Shown here: positions 25,805-38,000 of the stretch, piece after piece | Position numbering within the stretch: the stretch's first letter is position 1 | Layout of the letters: each line of letters begins with the position of its first letter | Assembly (NCBI GenBank): GCA_032718565.1 | Contig: JAVGVS010000731.1 | Location: 1-64,000, forward strand | Direction: 5' to 3' | Source: Distichodus sexfasciatus | Taxonomy: Eukaryota > Chordata > Actinopteri > Characiformes > Distichodontidae | DNA: 64,000 nt | The notes under the pieces: model-generated | Databases searched by the model: none | What the model was told of the DNA's origin: nothing | The model's input: the letters and a program-made list of their open reading frames with translations, nothing else | Program-made: the position numbers and the translations under genes

Positions 25805-26105
25805 CCCCATCCCCGCCACTTCTCTTTCTGTGTCTTGTCGACTCTGTAAACTTTTAAGGTCTCAGGCCTGAGTTTGCAAAGTTGTTTCTTAAAAAGGATA
25901 GAGAAATGTTTGGAAAGAACGATAAAAGAGCAAAAAGATAGAGTGAGCTTTGTGCTGATTTTGATGCCTGCTGAGTTATGTCCCAAATTCTCTCTCCCAT
26001 CTCTTTCTCTCTCACTCTCTCACTCGCTCCACTCCCCATCACACTGTTGTTGTCAATTCATCTGTTTGACTTCTTTATCTCTGCACATATCAATGGTCCT
26101 TGATT

Positions 26106-26465
26106 TAGTTTGGCACCACTCTCTCCTCTCCCTCTCTCTTCTGTCTCTTGCTTTCTCCATCTCCACCTTCTCCTTCCCTCTCCTCCTCACTCTTTCTCCG
26201 CTTTCTCTCTTGCTTCCTCCCCGATTCGCTCTCTTTCTCCCTCCCTGTTGCTTCTTCCTTCTTCCTCACCCTTCCCTTCCCTCTCCACCTTCCTTTCCCC
26301 CCCTTCCCTCCCTCCTTCCTCCGCCCCCCACCTTCCTCCATCCCCACTCTACCTCCTCCCTCCCTCTCCCTTCTTTCCTCTTAATCCCTCACTCTCAAGC
26401 TCATCATCTCTCTTTTCTCTCCCCCTCTCTCCATCTCTCTCTGTCTCTCTCTCTCTTTCTCTCAG
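26106..26465. repeat. Very long pyrimidine tract (~360 bp)
   Basis: Almost purely C and T on the + strand, with irregular CTCC/CTTCC motifs. It is a potential triplex or H-DNA former. Long frames here are low-complexity artefacts. Confidence 0.9.
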
Positions 26466-26797
26466 GCGCTAATAGTTTTCAGATGAAAGCGTGGATGCTC
26501 GTCTCTCCAGGACGCCTCTTAGCTCTTTTCTCCTCCAGCTTTATGCCGAGGCTTAGCGTAGGTTAGTGCACGCTTAGTGAGACCGACACCACAGGAAGCG
26601 ACACCACTGGCGTTTAAGTAAATAAAGACGAGAGTGAGGGAGAAAGGAGTGGAAAGAGAGGAAAAAGGAAAGAAGGACATGTGGTCGAGATCAGTACTTT
26701 TCCCTCTCATCTTTGGCAAACGTATGAAATAATCACCATTTAGACTGGGGGAGGAGGGGTTGCTTTTTTTGCTTTAAGGAGCCTCCAGTGTAATGGA

Positions 26798-26800
<3 letters not shown>

Positions 26801-26838
<38 letters not shown>
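26801..26838. repeat. (GT)n microsatellite
   Basis: About 19 uninterrupted GT units. Confidence 0.95.
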
Positions 26839-26839
<1 letters not shown>

Positions 26840-27079
26840 CTAGGCCTGCTGTGTGAAAGTGTGAATGCAGTTTTTAGGAGTCACTCTTGCTACAGTAGAG
26901 TGGGTTTGCTTCACTTGATTTACACTTATTTCCACCTTACTGGATTACACACACATCTCTTAAAAGGTACCTTTGACTGAAAACATTGGGCCTCATTCAT
27001 CAACAATTCTTAAGAAGAAAAATCAACAAGAACCTTTTGTAAATAAAATGATAATGGGGTGTAAATCACAAGTTTCATA

Positions 27080-27460
27080 ATGATACGATGCTATATTTTT
27101 AAAGGCAACGATTCATTGTCTTTCAGTATCAAAAAGTCTGCTACAATATGATTTTTATTTGATTCACTTCAGGAGCCAACGATCGATATGAGACAATGTC
27201 ATATTCTATGATATGAATCCCTTCCATTCATATCAAGTAACTAAAAGCAACTAAAATATAATTTGACATTTATATTGCTGAGCTCAACCAGATCTTTAAA
27301 TAAATATAACAACCTTTTAATAATAAGATCTTCAGTAAACAATTACATTACAATATGTATGATGTCTGATCAATGTTTTCATTTTAGCTTTGATGTTATG
27401 GGTTGATCACTGATACAGTAAACCCAAAATTTATAACAGACTGGTTAACAAAATTTTTGG
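27080..27460. repeat. Diverged dispersed repeat, copy 3
   Basis: Shares 'gattcacttcaggagccaacgat.gatatgagac' and the following ~100 bp with the copy at 25.06 kb. Confidence 0.6.
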
Positions 27461-27964
27461 GACTAGAAGATCATTTCAAAAATCATAAGAAACACATACT
27501 ATTATTGGGCCTCAATCACCTACTGTTTTAAGAAGAAATTTATTCTTAAAACTCACTTAAGCAGTTTTTCACAAAAATTCTGACATTCACCATTGTCAAA
27601 TTTTTGAGTTGTATAATATACTTGTTCATAATTATTTGACAAAGAAATGCACACTTTCAACTTAAACATTATCAATCCAACATAGACCTTTCTTGGGAAC
27701 AGTCTTTAAGAACAATGGGCCTCATTCACCTACTGTTTTAAAGAAATTTGTTCTTAAGACCTACGTACGTATGCACAACGATTCTGACATTCACCTTATT
27801 TCCTTATTTATGACTGTTGAAAGGTAATATCAGAATCTGTGCACGTTGAAGACCACTCGTCATTCCCCTTTCAGTTTTCCAACAAGCAAATCAAGACCAT
27901 CAGTTAAAGTTGAGCATTCATCACCTGCCCAGCTGTGACACTGCACAGTTGTCATAGCGATAAA

Positions 27965-27988
27965 GTGTGTGTGTGTGTGTGTGTGTGG
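27965..27988. repeat. (GT)n microsatellite
   Basis: About 12 GT units, followed by a G-rich run. Confidence 0.9.
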
Positions 27989-28439
27989 TTGGGGGGAGAG
28001 GGAGGTCATGCTATTAGGTGGCATGATGCTGACTGATTGGTTAATCAGAAAGTATGCAAATGATGTTAATTAGCAACAGGAATCATTAGAGATGACAGGA
28101 AGAGAGAGAGACTGAGTGTACACGAAGCAGATTTTAAATTTTAATTTAATTCTCTCTGCATATACGGGAAGCATTATATAAGCTAAAAAGCTGAGTTAAA
28201 AATGTAAATGGTGATGGAATGAGCCTATCACATTTCTGCCAGTTCAACAGCAATCATAAACACCTGGTAATGGAAAATGCCGGTCTTTGTAAAGAGACTT
28301 TTTTAAAGTAACATCATTACTGAAAAAAAGTAGTTAAATGAGTAGTGTCACTAATTTTCTGTCGGGCTGCTAAAATAATGCTGTGGTTATATCCCACAAT
28401 GCTGCGTTACAGTGTGAGCCGTTTTCATTTCTGATGAGC

Positions 28440-28640
28440 ATCCTTCATTACCTTACTCCAAACAGCACATTAAACCTGCTCATTGAGCCCAGCTAGCGCT
28501 CTACGTGGTGCGTTAGCGAAATCGCCATATGGCTGAGATGATTATAGTGCTGGAATATCGGCGCCCATCTACCACATGCAGGCTGGAATGGGGCAAAACA
28601 ATTTAATGTTGAAACCGTCAACAGGTCTTGTTCTCTGTAG
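28440..28640. other. Candidate conserved non-coding element
   Basis: Unique sequence with scattered CpGs (tagcgctctacg, gcgttagcgaaatcgcc, tatcggcgccc) and no simple repeats. Inferred from composition only. Confidence 0.2.
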
Positions 28641-29717
28641 CATCAGCAGCATCACACTCGCAGATGTTTGCCCTGGGACATTTTAGTCTAGAAATTTTAC
28701 ACAATTCTCCAGGGAGCATTTTCAAATTTAATGCAACTTTTTGGCCTGAGAGCTGTTGCAAGGTTTAAAGATGAACCAATCCAGGCTTACTCCCGCTTTG
28801 ATTAGCATAAGAGGGACAGTGAGGTTAAATTCCCAGCTAACGGCTACAAATTTGGCCAGAAGCTCTCTGCCTGCCTCCGCTATGGTGAAGCTGTTAGCTT
28901 TTAGCCTAGCGACCTGTCTGACCGAGCAGCTAAACTGCTTGCTTTTTCCCCAGAGCATGAGGAGGTCTGTAAATAAACACACACACACACACACGCACAA
29001 TGTCAGGATGTGTTACAAGACTGGGTACAAATTCCCTTTTTAAGTACAAATGTGCCAAAAGAAAGTTATTGTATATGTAGTCTACGTTCTATATGCTACA
29101 ACTGTAATAATGTTGTGTGCTTTCAGAATTCAGACCTGATGAGCAGCAGTTAACACGAAATATGCTAACTGGTCTCCATGTGAATACATTCATTTTTTAG
29201 TCATATTAGCATCTTGGAGCACACTGTCAGAGCTTATGTGGATACCAATGCATACAAAATAATGGGACAGCATTATTACAAATGTTGCTAACTGGCCCCA
29301 ATCTGCTTTCATTAATTGTTAGCCACATTGGCATATTTGATCGATCTGTCCTTTTTAAACCAAATTTTGATTCTTTCTGTTTAGGTATTTTTGGAGGTAC
29401 AGCAGCAAAACTCTTACTAGATCTGGCAGCGTTGAGCATTGTGGTAGCCGGGCTAATCCCCATGCTAGCAGGCCTTATATCAAAACACAGATGAGAGTTT
29501 TATATTTTTTCTGCTTGCCGCTGAAAGCCTTGCGAACGGATTCTCTCTGGGTGGAAATCTGCTTTAGTGCTGATCTACAGTCAGCGCTCTCACTCTCTTA
29601 TCCTAAGCGGCAGTGTTACGGCAGACATCACAAAACAGGTCTGAGATCAGCAGGAATGAATGGGACAGTAATGGCAGGTGTAGTGTGGCCTGCAGATAAG
29701 GGATTTATCTGGGGGAT

Positions 29718-29724
29718 AAGAGAG

Positions 29725-29759
<35 letters not shown>

Positions 29760-29990
29760 ACAAAGTGATGAGCCACATGTTAACGCAGAGATAGAGAGAC
29801 GAAGAGGGGAAGAGAAAGAGATGAAAAGAGAGTGGAGAGCGGGAGGTAGAGAGAGAGAGAAGGGGAAAAAGAATGACAGGAGAATGTGTAAGTGAGAGAC
29901 GGAGAGAACGGTTGAGAGATGGTGAAAGAAAGGGAAAAACAGGAGAGAGAGAGTAGGTGAAACAGGGGACAGCGACAGAGGAGGGAACAC
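29718..29990. repeat. Purine-rich (AG) tract
   Basis: A pure (AG)n core at about 29726..29758, followed by more than 200 bp of A/G-rich sequence on the + strand. This is the opposite strand bias to the tracts at 4.9, 8.5 and 26.1 kb. Confidence 0.9.
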
Positions 29991-30999
29991 AAAGCGATCT
30001 CACTTTGTTGGGGAGGTGATAGGGTGGTAAGGTGACTGATTCTTTTAGGTTAATGTGGTAGTCAAGATGGCGCATCGGTCAGAATGCAGGAAATGACAAA
30101 GAGACGTTAGGTTTGAGCAGAACTCTGTATTAGATCCAGTTGAACACAAATTAAGAAAGCCGAGTCTTGGAGTTTGGATGTGCCTAACATAAGCGCTACC
30201 TTTCCGACCAGCGTTGCTAACTATCTCCTACAGGAAGCATCTAAACTTTGTCCGAGTCCATCTTGTATACTGCATCCTGCTCGAAGGACCATCTTGATTG
30301 CCTTACCACCTTATCGCCTCCCCAACATTGGTCCTTCACGCTGGATTTAGAGTGTAGTAGACAGGATTCTAACCATAATAGCTGTACCTCCAACATGCGT
30401 TTATGTAAACTCGATATAAATGTGAAAATATGACATGAACTTACTTATCGTCATTGACTCAGCACTGCAAAAGGTTGACAGGCTCACCCAGGACTATTAT
30501 AAGCATTAACTGACACAGGTAACAAAATAACTTGGTGAACGAACTTGAGTGACTCACTACTTCTCTGTAGACAGACCAAGCGCAAGTTACGCAGGAAACT
30601 ACGGCAGTTGAAACGCGAACGGCGGGAACACACAAAAAAACACGTAAGAGTCCCAGCCTTTTATACACACCTGTTAACACAGAGACAGAGAGACAAAAAG
30701 GGGTAAAGAAAGAGAGACAGATGGAGAATGTGGAAGTGAGTGAGGAAGCGAGAGTGAGAGTGAATACAGAGAGAGAGCGAGAGAGAGGCAGTGAAAAGGA
30801 GGTTGAGATCCAAGGAGACTCAGGAGTAGTCAATTTAACATCAGTGTCACTAAGTGTGAGGTCACGCTCCAAATCACATTCTATTCCCTCACCGAGAGCA
30901 GACACCACAACACACCGCTGAGCCGGGAAAAGAAGTTTAGTGACAAACAAGTGCGCCAGACTGAGACCCTTACAAGCTTCATCACGATACAATATTATA

Positions 31000-31655
31000 T
31001 CGATTCAATAGACTACGATTCTACGTCTACCGATATCACTGTAAGAACTTCATACTTCTGTATACATGGAAAGGTCACTCAGTTTCAAGCCCTCATTCTC
31101 TCTTGGACTTAACCTTTCGACCTCGCACAGATCCATTTCCTTTAGGTGCTGATCTTTGTTCTCTCATGTTCTCTTTGTTCTCTAATCATACGCAGATTAA
31201 CCTATTACAACGCTTCTAGATGTTCAACATGTACATTTTCACAACACAACACGAATCCGATTTGACAGCATTTTCATATTTGATGTAATAAACAAAAATG
31301 GTAATATAATTCATCATTTTTGCTTTACAACATGGGTGTTTTTAATATTTTTTCAGCAACTTGCAAGGAAAAAAGTTTGTTTTGAACAAAGAATTCTTCC
31401 TGTAATTCATGTTGTTGTAGATGTGCTTCTTCTTACGTCAGTTTCTCAAATGCTATACTCTCTCTCCTTTACTCTGCGTCCATCACACATTCTTCATCTC
31501 ATTCATCTTTTCATTTCCACTTAATACTAATTGCTCTAAAAGACACACATGAGTGATGTGATGAACCCAGCTGATCATGTTTTTCATTTTGGATCAATGC
31601 TTTGGGCTCATTGGTTATTGAATTGATGTAGACCAGTGTATCATTACACTCCTAG
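31000..31655. mobile_element. Decayed element with 'gtaacgataca'-like ends, copy 4
   Basis: Left end 'catcacgatacaatattat' and right end 'gtgtatcattacactccta' are roughly inverted. The interior shares the 'cttcatctcattcatctttt' block with 24.69 kb. Confidence 0.5.
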
Positions 31656-32404
31656 TGGGCAGACATGTTTCATCTGATCAGTTCCTTCTTCCTTCTTTTA
31701 TCACCACCGCTGTATGAGGCAGCGGAGGTTTGGGACCGGGGCCTTGAGAAATGGATCATATTGACATTTCAGTCATCCCATGTCATGTCCATGAATGTTG
31801 TATGCTGTGATGTTAAATCGACCCATCAATGGTCAACCTGAGGGCCTGGTTTTTGTGCTTGAACTATGTGAGGGAATTTTTATATGTGAGGCTTTTATTA
31901 ACGTGAGGGGCTTTTATTTGTGGGGGTGCAGAGCGGGGGTGGGTAAGAGGTACTGAGGTTAAGGTTAAGGTTAGGATTAGTATTATTAACGTCTACAAAT
32001 TGAGTCAGAAAAGTGACATATTGTACCTCTGCCTATAACCTTCAAAACAAAGTCATTATGTTGGCCCACATTAAAAAAGTTGCTACAATACCTTGAGAAC
32101 TGAAAACAACATTATCATATTAACAATACATCACAACTTTAACAGTGAGGAGTAAAATGTCCCTGTGTCACCGAAGTGAAGAACACCACTGCGTTTTCAT
32201 GTCATCCTTGGCACTTTTCACCAAGGATTTTTCAAGGTATTCGAAAATTTTAGAGGTATTGTAAAAAATTGTTTTAAAACAAAAGCAGAAGCAAAGTGTC
32301 ACGGATGGATGACACTATTCCACCATTTTGCCTGTTTCTCTGTGAAGTTGTAGAGCAATATAACTTGCAATTGCAAAAATAGATAGTTGTTGACATTAGT
32401 ATGG

Positions 32405-32480
32405 TCCACTCAACAACAAATATATTATATTTATATTATATTTATATATATTATATTTATATATATATAATATATATTTG
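32405..32480. repeat. AT-rich (TATATT)n-like repeat
   Basis: About 75 bp built of TATATTATATTTATA-type units, almost only A and T. Confidence 0.85.
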
Positions 32481-32589
32481 TTCAACACAGTGGGACGTTT
32501 TATTAGCTGCATTTCTTTGTATTATTTGTGAGTTTATTATAAAAGCAAACTATTTTTTTGCTATTGCAACTTTCATCAGAAAATATTAT

Positions 32590-33085
32590 TTTCATTAATA
32601 AGCCATTACCCAAAGCAACAATGCTCGTTTCCCTCACCAAACCGCCCTGCAATAGATCTCAAAAACCCCACAGACTTTTCACTGCAGGAGAAAGACTAAA
32701 AGCATTTTCCTGTCAACTGGGCCGACGGCCATCTTGTTTACGGCGTGGGGTCGCGGTTCGAAAGATAAAAGAACAACCTTCTTGCGCTGCGGTTCCAGAG
32801 CCAGGGAAATTAAAGCCATTCCTCACCTCTGAGCTCTGTTTACCCCTCCTTAACGATTACATTCTCCCAACATGTTTATCGTAATTGGAGGTCGATGGAA
32901 GGCCGTTACCTCGGGAACCATCGCTCCTCACTTTATTGTATTTTTACTCCCGTTTTCCAGAAGATCACATTACACTCCAGCCGTCTCATATCCACAGACT
33001 TGCCGTCTTTGATTGTTTTAATGTGACGTTAGACGTTAAAATGCCAGTGCAGGATGTTGAAAAAACCGTTTACCCTCGTTATTAG
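32590..33085. other. Candidate conserved non-coding element
   Basis: Unique, CpG-containing sequence free of simple repeats. Includes GACGGCCATCTTG (YY1-like), TGTTTATCGTAATTGG and ATGTGACGTTAGACG. One frame is interrupted only once over ~175 codons, but no protein family is recognisable. I prefer a regulatory or neutral reading. Confidence 0.25.
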
Positions 33086-33664
33086 ACTGCAGATGCTGCG
33101 TCTACGCTCGCCATTCATACTCCTAGTTATTTGTGAGGCCCTGAATTGAATGTGGAGAAAAAATAGATTTGAAGTAGACATATAATCAATGCCACACTGT
33201 CTGGGAGTCTTTAGAATTCTGCGATGTTGACTTTTCATAGACGTTACGTTGTTATCTGTGCCCTCATAAGTAGCCATTATGGCCCAGTTATGTGCAGTCC
33301 CCATGGAACTGTTCACGACTTGTGGTGACGAGTGGCTTTAGCACCGTCAGATATACCTTTTCTCTTTGCTTCTCTCCTGTACCTCTATCATTCTGTCTCT
33401 ACCTCTCATGTGGCACATTTCCATAGATGCACAGGAACCATGGTGTACATAAACCTTACTGAGATGGCATGGAAGTTGTGGCATGCTTTGATTTCTTTAC
33501 AGTATAATGTGTAGACCTTTAGCAGTGTGCGTTTGCAGTGCGATGGTGACGTAAAAACCAGACACACGCTTGTCTACTCCTACGCTTGTTTACTCCTGCA
33601 CCTTTTTACCGCTATTTTTCTATCAGAGCTGCTTTTGTTATTGTGGTCTTTTGTTCTGTTCATT

Positions 33665-33780
33665 GTGACTGCTGGCTACCAGCAGTCACCATGTTCTTTC
33701 TGTTTCTTCTTCTTTTTGTGATTTCTGGCTACCAGCAATCACCTTGTTCTCTTCATTATTTCTTCTTCTTCTCCTCCTTC
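33665..33780. repeat. Two-copy 53-bp repeat, each carrying a hairpin
   Basis: Copy 1 has perfect 11-bp arms (33665..33675 and 33679..33689) around a CTA loop. Copy 2 has arms at 33718..33728 and 33732..33742 with one mismatch. A C-G pair in copy 1 is T-A in copy 2. Both copies run into a TTC-rich tail. Confidence 0.85.
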
Positions 33781-34814
33781 TTCCTCCTACTTTTTGTCTT
33801 GTTAACTCATTCATGGCTTAACAGTTTCAGCTTATTAAGAAGACCGGGGTTATTTCATTTCTTATTTGTAGCCCAACTTCTTACTTAAACATTTTAATTC
33901 CTCCATTTGCCCCTAGGGGGCATCACCCTTAATGCTGTTCTTTACTAGGGAGCACTCTGTGGTTGTTCTTGTTCCTGGAGTGGCAAAGAAGACGAATGGT
34001 GCTTGTTCCCCTTTAGAACATTTAGCAGCATTTTTTCTCCATGCGTTGTTCTTTTCTCCTCATTCATCCTTTCTTTTTCATCCCTCTTTTATTCTTTCTA
34101 TTAACATTAATTCAACAGCTCATGGGTAATAGCTAAGCCAGCTTAACAGCTAATAAGCAGCCTTCATGATTTCTCCTTTTTGCCTTTTTAAGCATACCAT
34201 CAATCACACAATCTTCACAAATTGTCCATCTAGTTTTTTATATTCTTGTTTGGGCTTTTTTCTTGGAATTGTTTAGTCGCACAGTGGATACCCAATGCAG
34301 CAAATGTGCGTCCTGGTCACACTGAGTCTTATCCCAGTCGTTTAATGGTTTACGTCTCCATTGTTGTTTTTTATTTTTATTTTTGTTGAACTCATAATTA
34401 ATGTGCACGGTTTCATCTGTTCACATGTCTACATTTCGGACAATTAAAAATCAGCTGTCAGCAGGTTCGAGTTATTTTATTTATTCTGGAAAAAACAAAT
34501 GTTCTGCCATGATTTCTGATGCCAGTGGAAAAGTGTTCTTATATTATTTTCCCACTGATTGTAGATGAACCTTGACTGCATCAAGCACTGAATCTCCTCT
34601 GAGACAAACCTCTCAAGTTCCTTATTAATATATATTACATCTCTTCTCTCTCCTTCTCTCTCTCCCTCTCCTCTCTTTCGATCTCAGTCTTTCTCTCTAG
34701 CAATCAGTTTGCTTTAAAACGACTGCCCCTTTCCAGGTGGCTGAATTAGTGGGAGAGAGAGCGAGAGAGAGGTAGAGAGAGAAAGAGAGGGAGGAGGAAA
34801 TCGGAAAGAATGAG

Positions 34815-35000
34815 ATCCTAATGATGGCCCAGGCTCCCTAATAAGGTGCAAATTCCAGGCCTCTGGCATGCGCAACGCAAATTGCTTTTTGACAGTATAT
34901 TTAAGATGGTAATCGAGTGTCATTTACTGCAGCCAATTTCATTTGGATTGCTTTTTTCGCATTCGCTCCCTCTGTCTCCTCCGCCGCAATTGTCGGATGC
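34815..35000. other. Candidate conserved non-coding element
   Basis: Repeat-free stretch between purine and GT repeats, with CTAATAAGGTGCAAATTCC, GCAACGCAAATTGC and CATTTGGATTG. Composition-based guess. Confidence 0.25.
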
Positions 35001-35659
35001 GTGTGTGGACGTCTGTGTGTATGTGTGTGTGTGTGTTTCTCCATCTGCCAGCCAGAGAGGAGGTATTTCTGCAGCTCCACAGAGGTCGCACAGGGGAGAA
35101 CTGTCTGTTTTTTAAGCCGAGATAGTTGCTGTTTGGTAGGAGGATGCCTGCATTAGCAAAAAATAATATAAAAAAAAAAAACGAGGTGACCTCAGAAATG
35201 ACATTCGCATAACCGGTGCCATACAGCAGGACTTTCTGTGCATTTCTGTCTTTGTGAATTGTGTGTGTGTGTGTGTCTGCCTTTGTTCTTTATGTGTGTG
35301 TCTTTCTGCCTACTTTTCTGTCTAGCGCTGTAATAGCCCCAGGTTTTATGAAAAAGTAATAGCTCTGTTTGTTTCTTTTTACGTCTCTCTTTCTCGCTTT
35401 CTCTCTATGTCTCTCTCCCTCCTGCCCTCTCTCTTTCTTCTTTACTTTCCTCATCGTTTTCCCTCGCTTTTCTGTCTGGGGAAAGAGTGCTTGTCAGTAG
35501 GTAGCTTTTGAAAAAAGTGCCATTAACTCCCAGGAGGCTGTTCAATTAATGCTCCTTTATTATATATTAATAGGTACAATTAACCGTGCAACAAAGTCTG
35601 TCCGGCCCAAATCACTGATCCCTGTATCGCCGATAGCTTGATTCAAGATTCATTTGTTA

Positions 35660-35948
35660 CACTGTAAAAAATTGCAATGTCAGTTAACAGTAAATTACTG
35701 ACAGCAGGGTTGCCAGTAATTTACTGTTAATTTTACAGTACTTCTACTGCTATCAACTTTATAGTACGTTACTGTAATAATAAGCATGTACTGATTTACA
35801 GAATATTGCTGTATTACCTAGAACATGGCAGGCTAACCAGAAATATTCCCCAGAATGCATTGTTTTCTACAGTAAGGTGTAGTTTTAATGCTAAACAGTA
35901 TGTTACTGTCAGAATTTGGCTGTTTTCTTACATCAATTTGTTACAGTG
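35660..35948. mobile_element. MITE with CACTGTAA ends
   Basis: Opens CACTGTAAAAAATTG and closes CAATTTGTTACAGTG, a near-perfect ~15-bp inverted repeat. The 289-bp interior has repeated TTACTGT/ACAGTA motifs that can fold back. Non-coding. Confidence 0.85.
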
Positions 35949-36063
35949 TGCATGGACATTTAAGTTCAACATGGACTGAGATATGCCCGAAATTGGCCAT
36001 GAGACAATAAAGTGCAATAAAGTTTAACAAATAAATTACAGTATGAAAATGCTGAAACTAGAC

Positions 36064-36310
36064 TAGAGCTGAGCAATTCATGGAAAATTAATCAAAACCG
36101 ACAGTCAGAACCTCTAATCGATATAATCATACCTATGTTGATTATTTTTACAATTCTCTTAATACTTTCCACAGTGTGTGTTCATGTTCTGTCCCCTTAA
36201 AAACATACTACATCGTGTGTTTCATGAGTCTGTTTTGCGTATAAGCCTTGCAAACTAAACGAAACTATGGTAAAAGTTTCAATTAATCATGATATTAATT
36301 TGAGCTCTTA
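36064..36310. mobile_element. MITE-like element (TAGGRYTGG family), decayed
   Basis: Opens TAGAGCTGAGCAATTC and closes ATTTGAGCTCTTA. The interior 'aatcaaaaccgacagtcagaacctctaatcgatataat' matches 13.11 kb and, inverted, 37.94 kb. Confidence 0.6.
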
Positions 36311-37724
36311 ATGAGTGCACTGACAAATAAATGATTTTGTTGTTGAAAGCTGGATGTGAGATTTTACTAGGGCACATACCCATGCAAAAGGGGTCTCGTC
36401 AGCCCCACGACTAAATACGTTGTTGTGTGGGCATGAAAGATGTGGGTAAAAGTAAAAACACAGTTTATACGGTGCAGTCAGGGAGGTGTCCGTACCGCAA
36501 ATGAGCTGAAGAGAATTGAGCATATCCGAAGGCGGACAGCTGGGTTTGTCTGCTTGCCTCAGGAAACACAGGCAGACTGGTGTGTGTAGATACTGAATAT
36601 TTTAGGACAACACACACCCGGAGGTGGTGAGGAGGGACAATTTGCTGTGTGTGTGAGTGTGTGTGTGTATTTACTGTGTGTCTGTGACACCGTAAGTGAT
36701 TAATAATAGCACTGTGGCACCAGATATTTATCAGCGATTGGGAAGATAGTTGTCGGGTCTTTAAAGAGTTGCAAGTTTTTTGCACACAGATGGTCGTTCG
36801 GTTTGCAGAGCTGCGAAAAGACAAAGTACAAATACTAGTAGAATTTTCAGGTATCTACTTCTTGCATTTTCCAAACAGGCTCATTGTTTTGGAGCCGAGG
36901 TAGATCTGGACTCTCTTTGTCTTTGTCTCTACACTGGCACACAGGAGGCAAACTGATTAATCCTGTGGGCAGGAATGTGGTTGACGTTATTAATATTAAC
37001 TTTTATTTGGATTAATATTAATTCGTCACATACATAGTTGTGCAAGTACAACATGCAGTGAAATGCATGTACATGGACTCTAGTTTACAATGTTGAAGGG
37101 TGGAAGGGAGTGTGTGTTTGTCTATGTGTGTGTGTGTGTGTGTTTGGAGATAGACAGACTCAAGGCCAAATATCTTTGTGTTTGGAAGCGCCATGTCTGT
37201 AGGGAGGAGAGATAGTCTTCTACTCATAAACACTCATACACTCAGGGAGGCAGAGATAGCAGGAGCACTTGTCTCATCACACAATGCAGAGAGAGAGAGA
37301 TAATTGCATGCAAATTCTAGAAGCACACACATGTAAACACACACAAACACGCTTTTTAACGGGGGTGGTTGTTATTGGAAGGTTCTTTTGCATTTATTTC
37401 AAGTCTGTGAGGGCACTATACATATTCATCCCAATGTCATCATGCAGTCCCACTCAGATCTTCTCTCTCTCTTCCTCCCCCCCTCCCTCTCTCTCTCTCT
37501 GTCTGTCTTTGCTGTATGATTGTAGTATTTCTCTAGAACCAGTAATTCTGGCCACAGCCCCAGATTTTCCTCATTGTTGTAGCACAGCCTGTACTTGCAC
37601 CCTTGTAGTGACCTTACCACTGTGGAACAAGCACAATGTCAGCTAAATACGCATATATAAATGCCCCCTGTGTTGCTTCAGCGGTGCTCGAGGCGTGGCC
37701 TGGCAGAATTATTAGAGCAGGAGT

Positions 37725-38000
37725 TAGGACTGGATGATGCGACCTTAAATCAGTATCACAATGAATTGAACATTGGTTATGATTAATGAACGATTATTTT
37801 GTCTTTGGCCTCATAGTTCACTAACAAGATTTGTAATGGAAATATGCTTAAAGCGTGGATTTTATTTTCTAATGAAAATCAAATGCTTACCTTTGTGATT
37901 TTAAAATAACAGACAGATAATCAAAATTAAGGCAATATTACTTCATTTAGAGGTTCTGAATGTTGGCTTTGATTAATTTGCAGTGAAATGGCCAACCCTA
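37725..38000. mobile_element. MITE-like element, fullest copy of the TAGGRYTGG family
   Basis: Opens TAGGACTGGATGATGCGACC and closes GCCAACCCTA. The 276-bp interior ends with an inverted version of the segment starting the copies at 13.1 and 36.06 kb. Flanks give only a weak possible target duplication. Confidence 0.65.

Larger units (their letters stand above)
26986..28235. repeat. Direct 'GGGCCTCA.TCA' repeats with a possible inverted partner
   Basis: Related segments start at about 26990, 27513 and 27717. The last two share 'ccta.tgttttaa', 'ttcttaa.ac' and 'attctgacattcacc'. 'gatggaatgagcctatca' at about 28214 is a loose inverse, so 27717..28232 may be one decayed element. The copy at 27.08-27.46 kb of another repeat lies between the first two. 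Confidence 0.5.
24590..32589. other. Non-coding DNA with diverged dispersed repeats
   Basis: No exon recognised. Contains four related decayed elements (24.65, 25.06, 27.08 and 31.0 kb), three direct 'gggcctca.tca' repeats (27.0-27.8 kb), and purine or pyrimidine tracts. A TATA-like TATAAAAGG lies on the minus strand at 30658..30666. Confidence 0.5.

Noticed and set aside
26105..26566. Long frames across 25.9-26.6 kb (up to 230 codons)
   Set aside because: They are Ser/Leu/Pro-rich translations of a pyrimidine tract and open in several frames at once; the same applies at 4.8-5.2, 8.5-8.8, 29.6-30.0 and 50.4-50.9 kb.
32558..33085. Near-open frame of about 175 codons with one internal stop
   Set aside because: No recognisable domain or splice context; one such frame is not surprising in 64 kb read in six frames. 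Kept as a candidate non-coding element.
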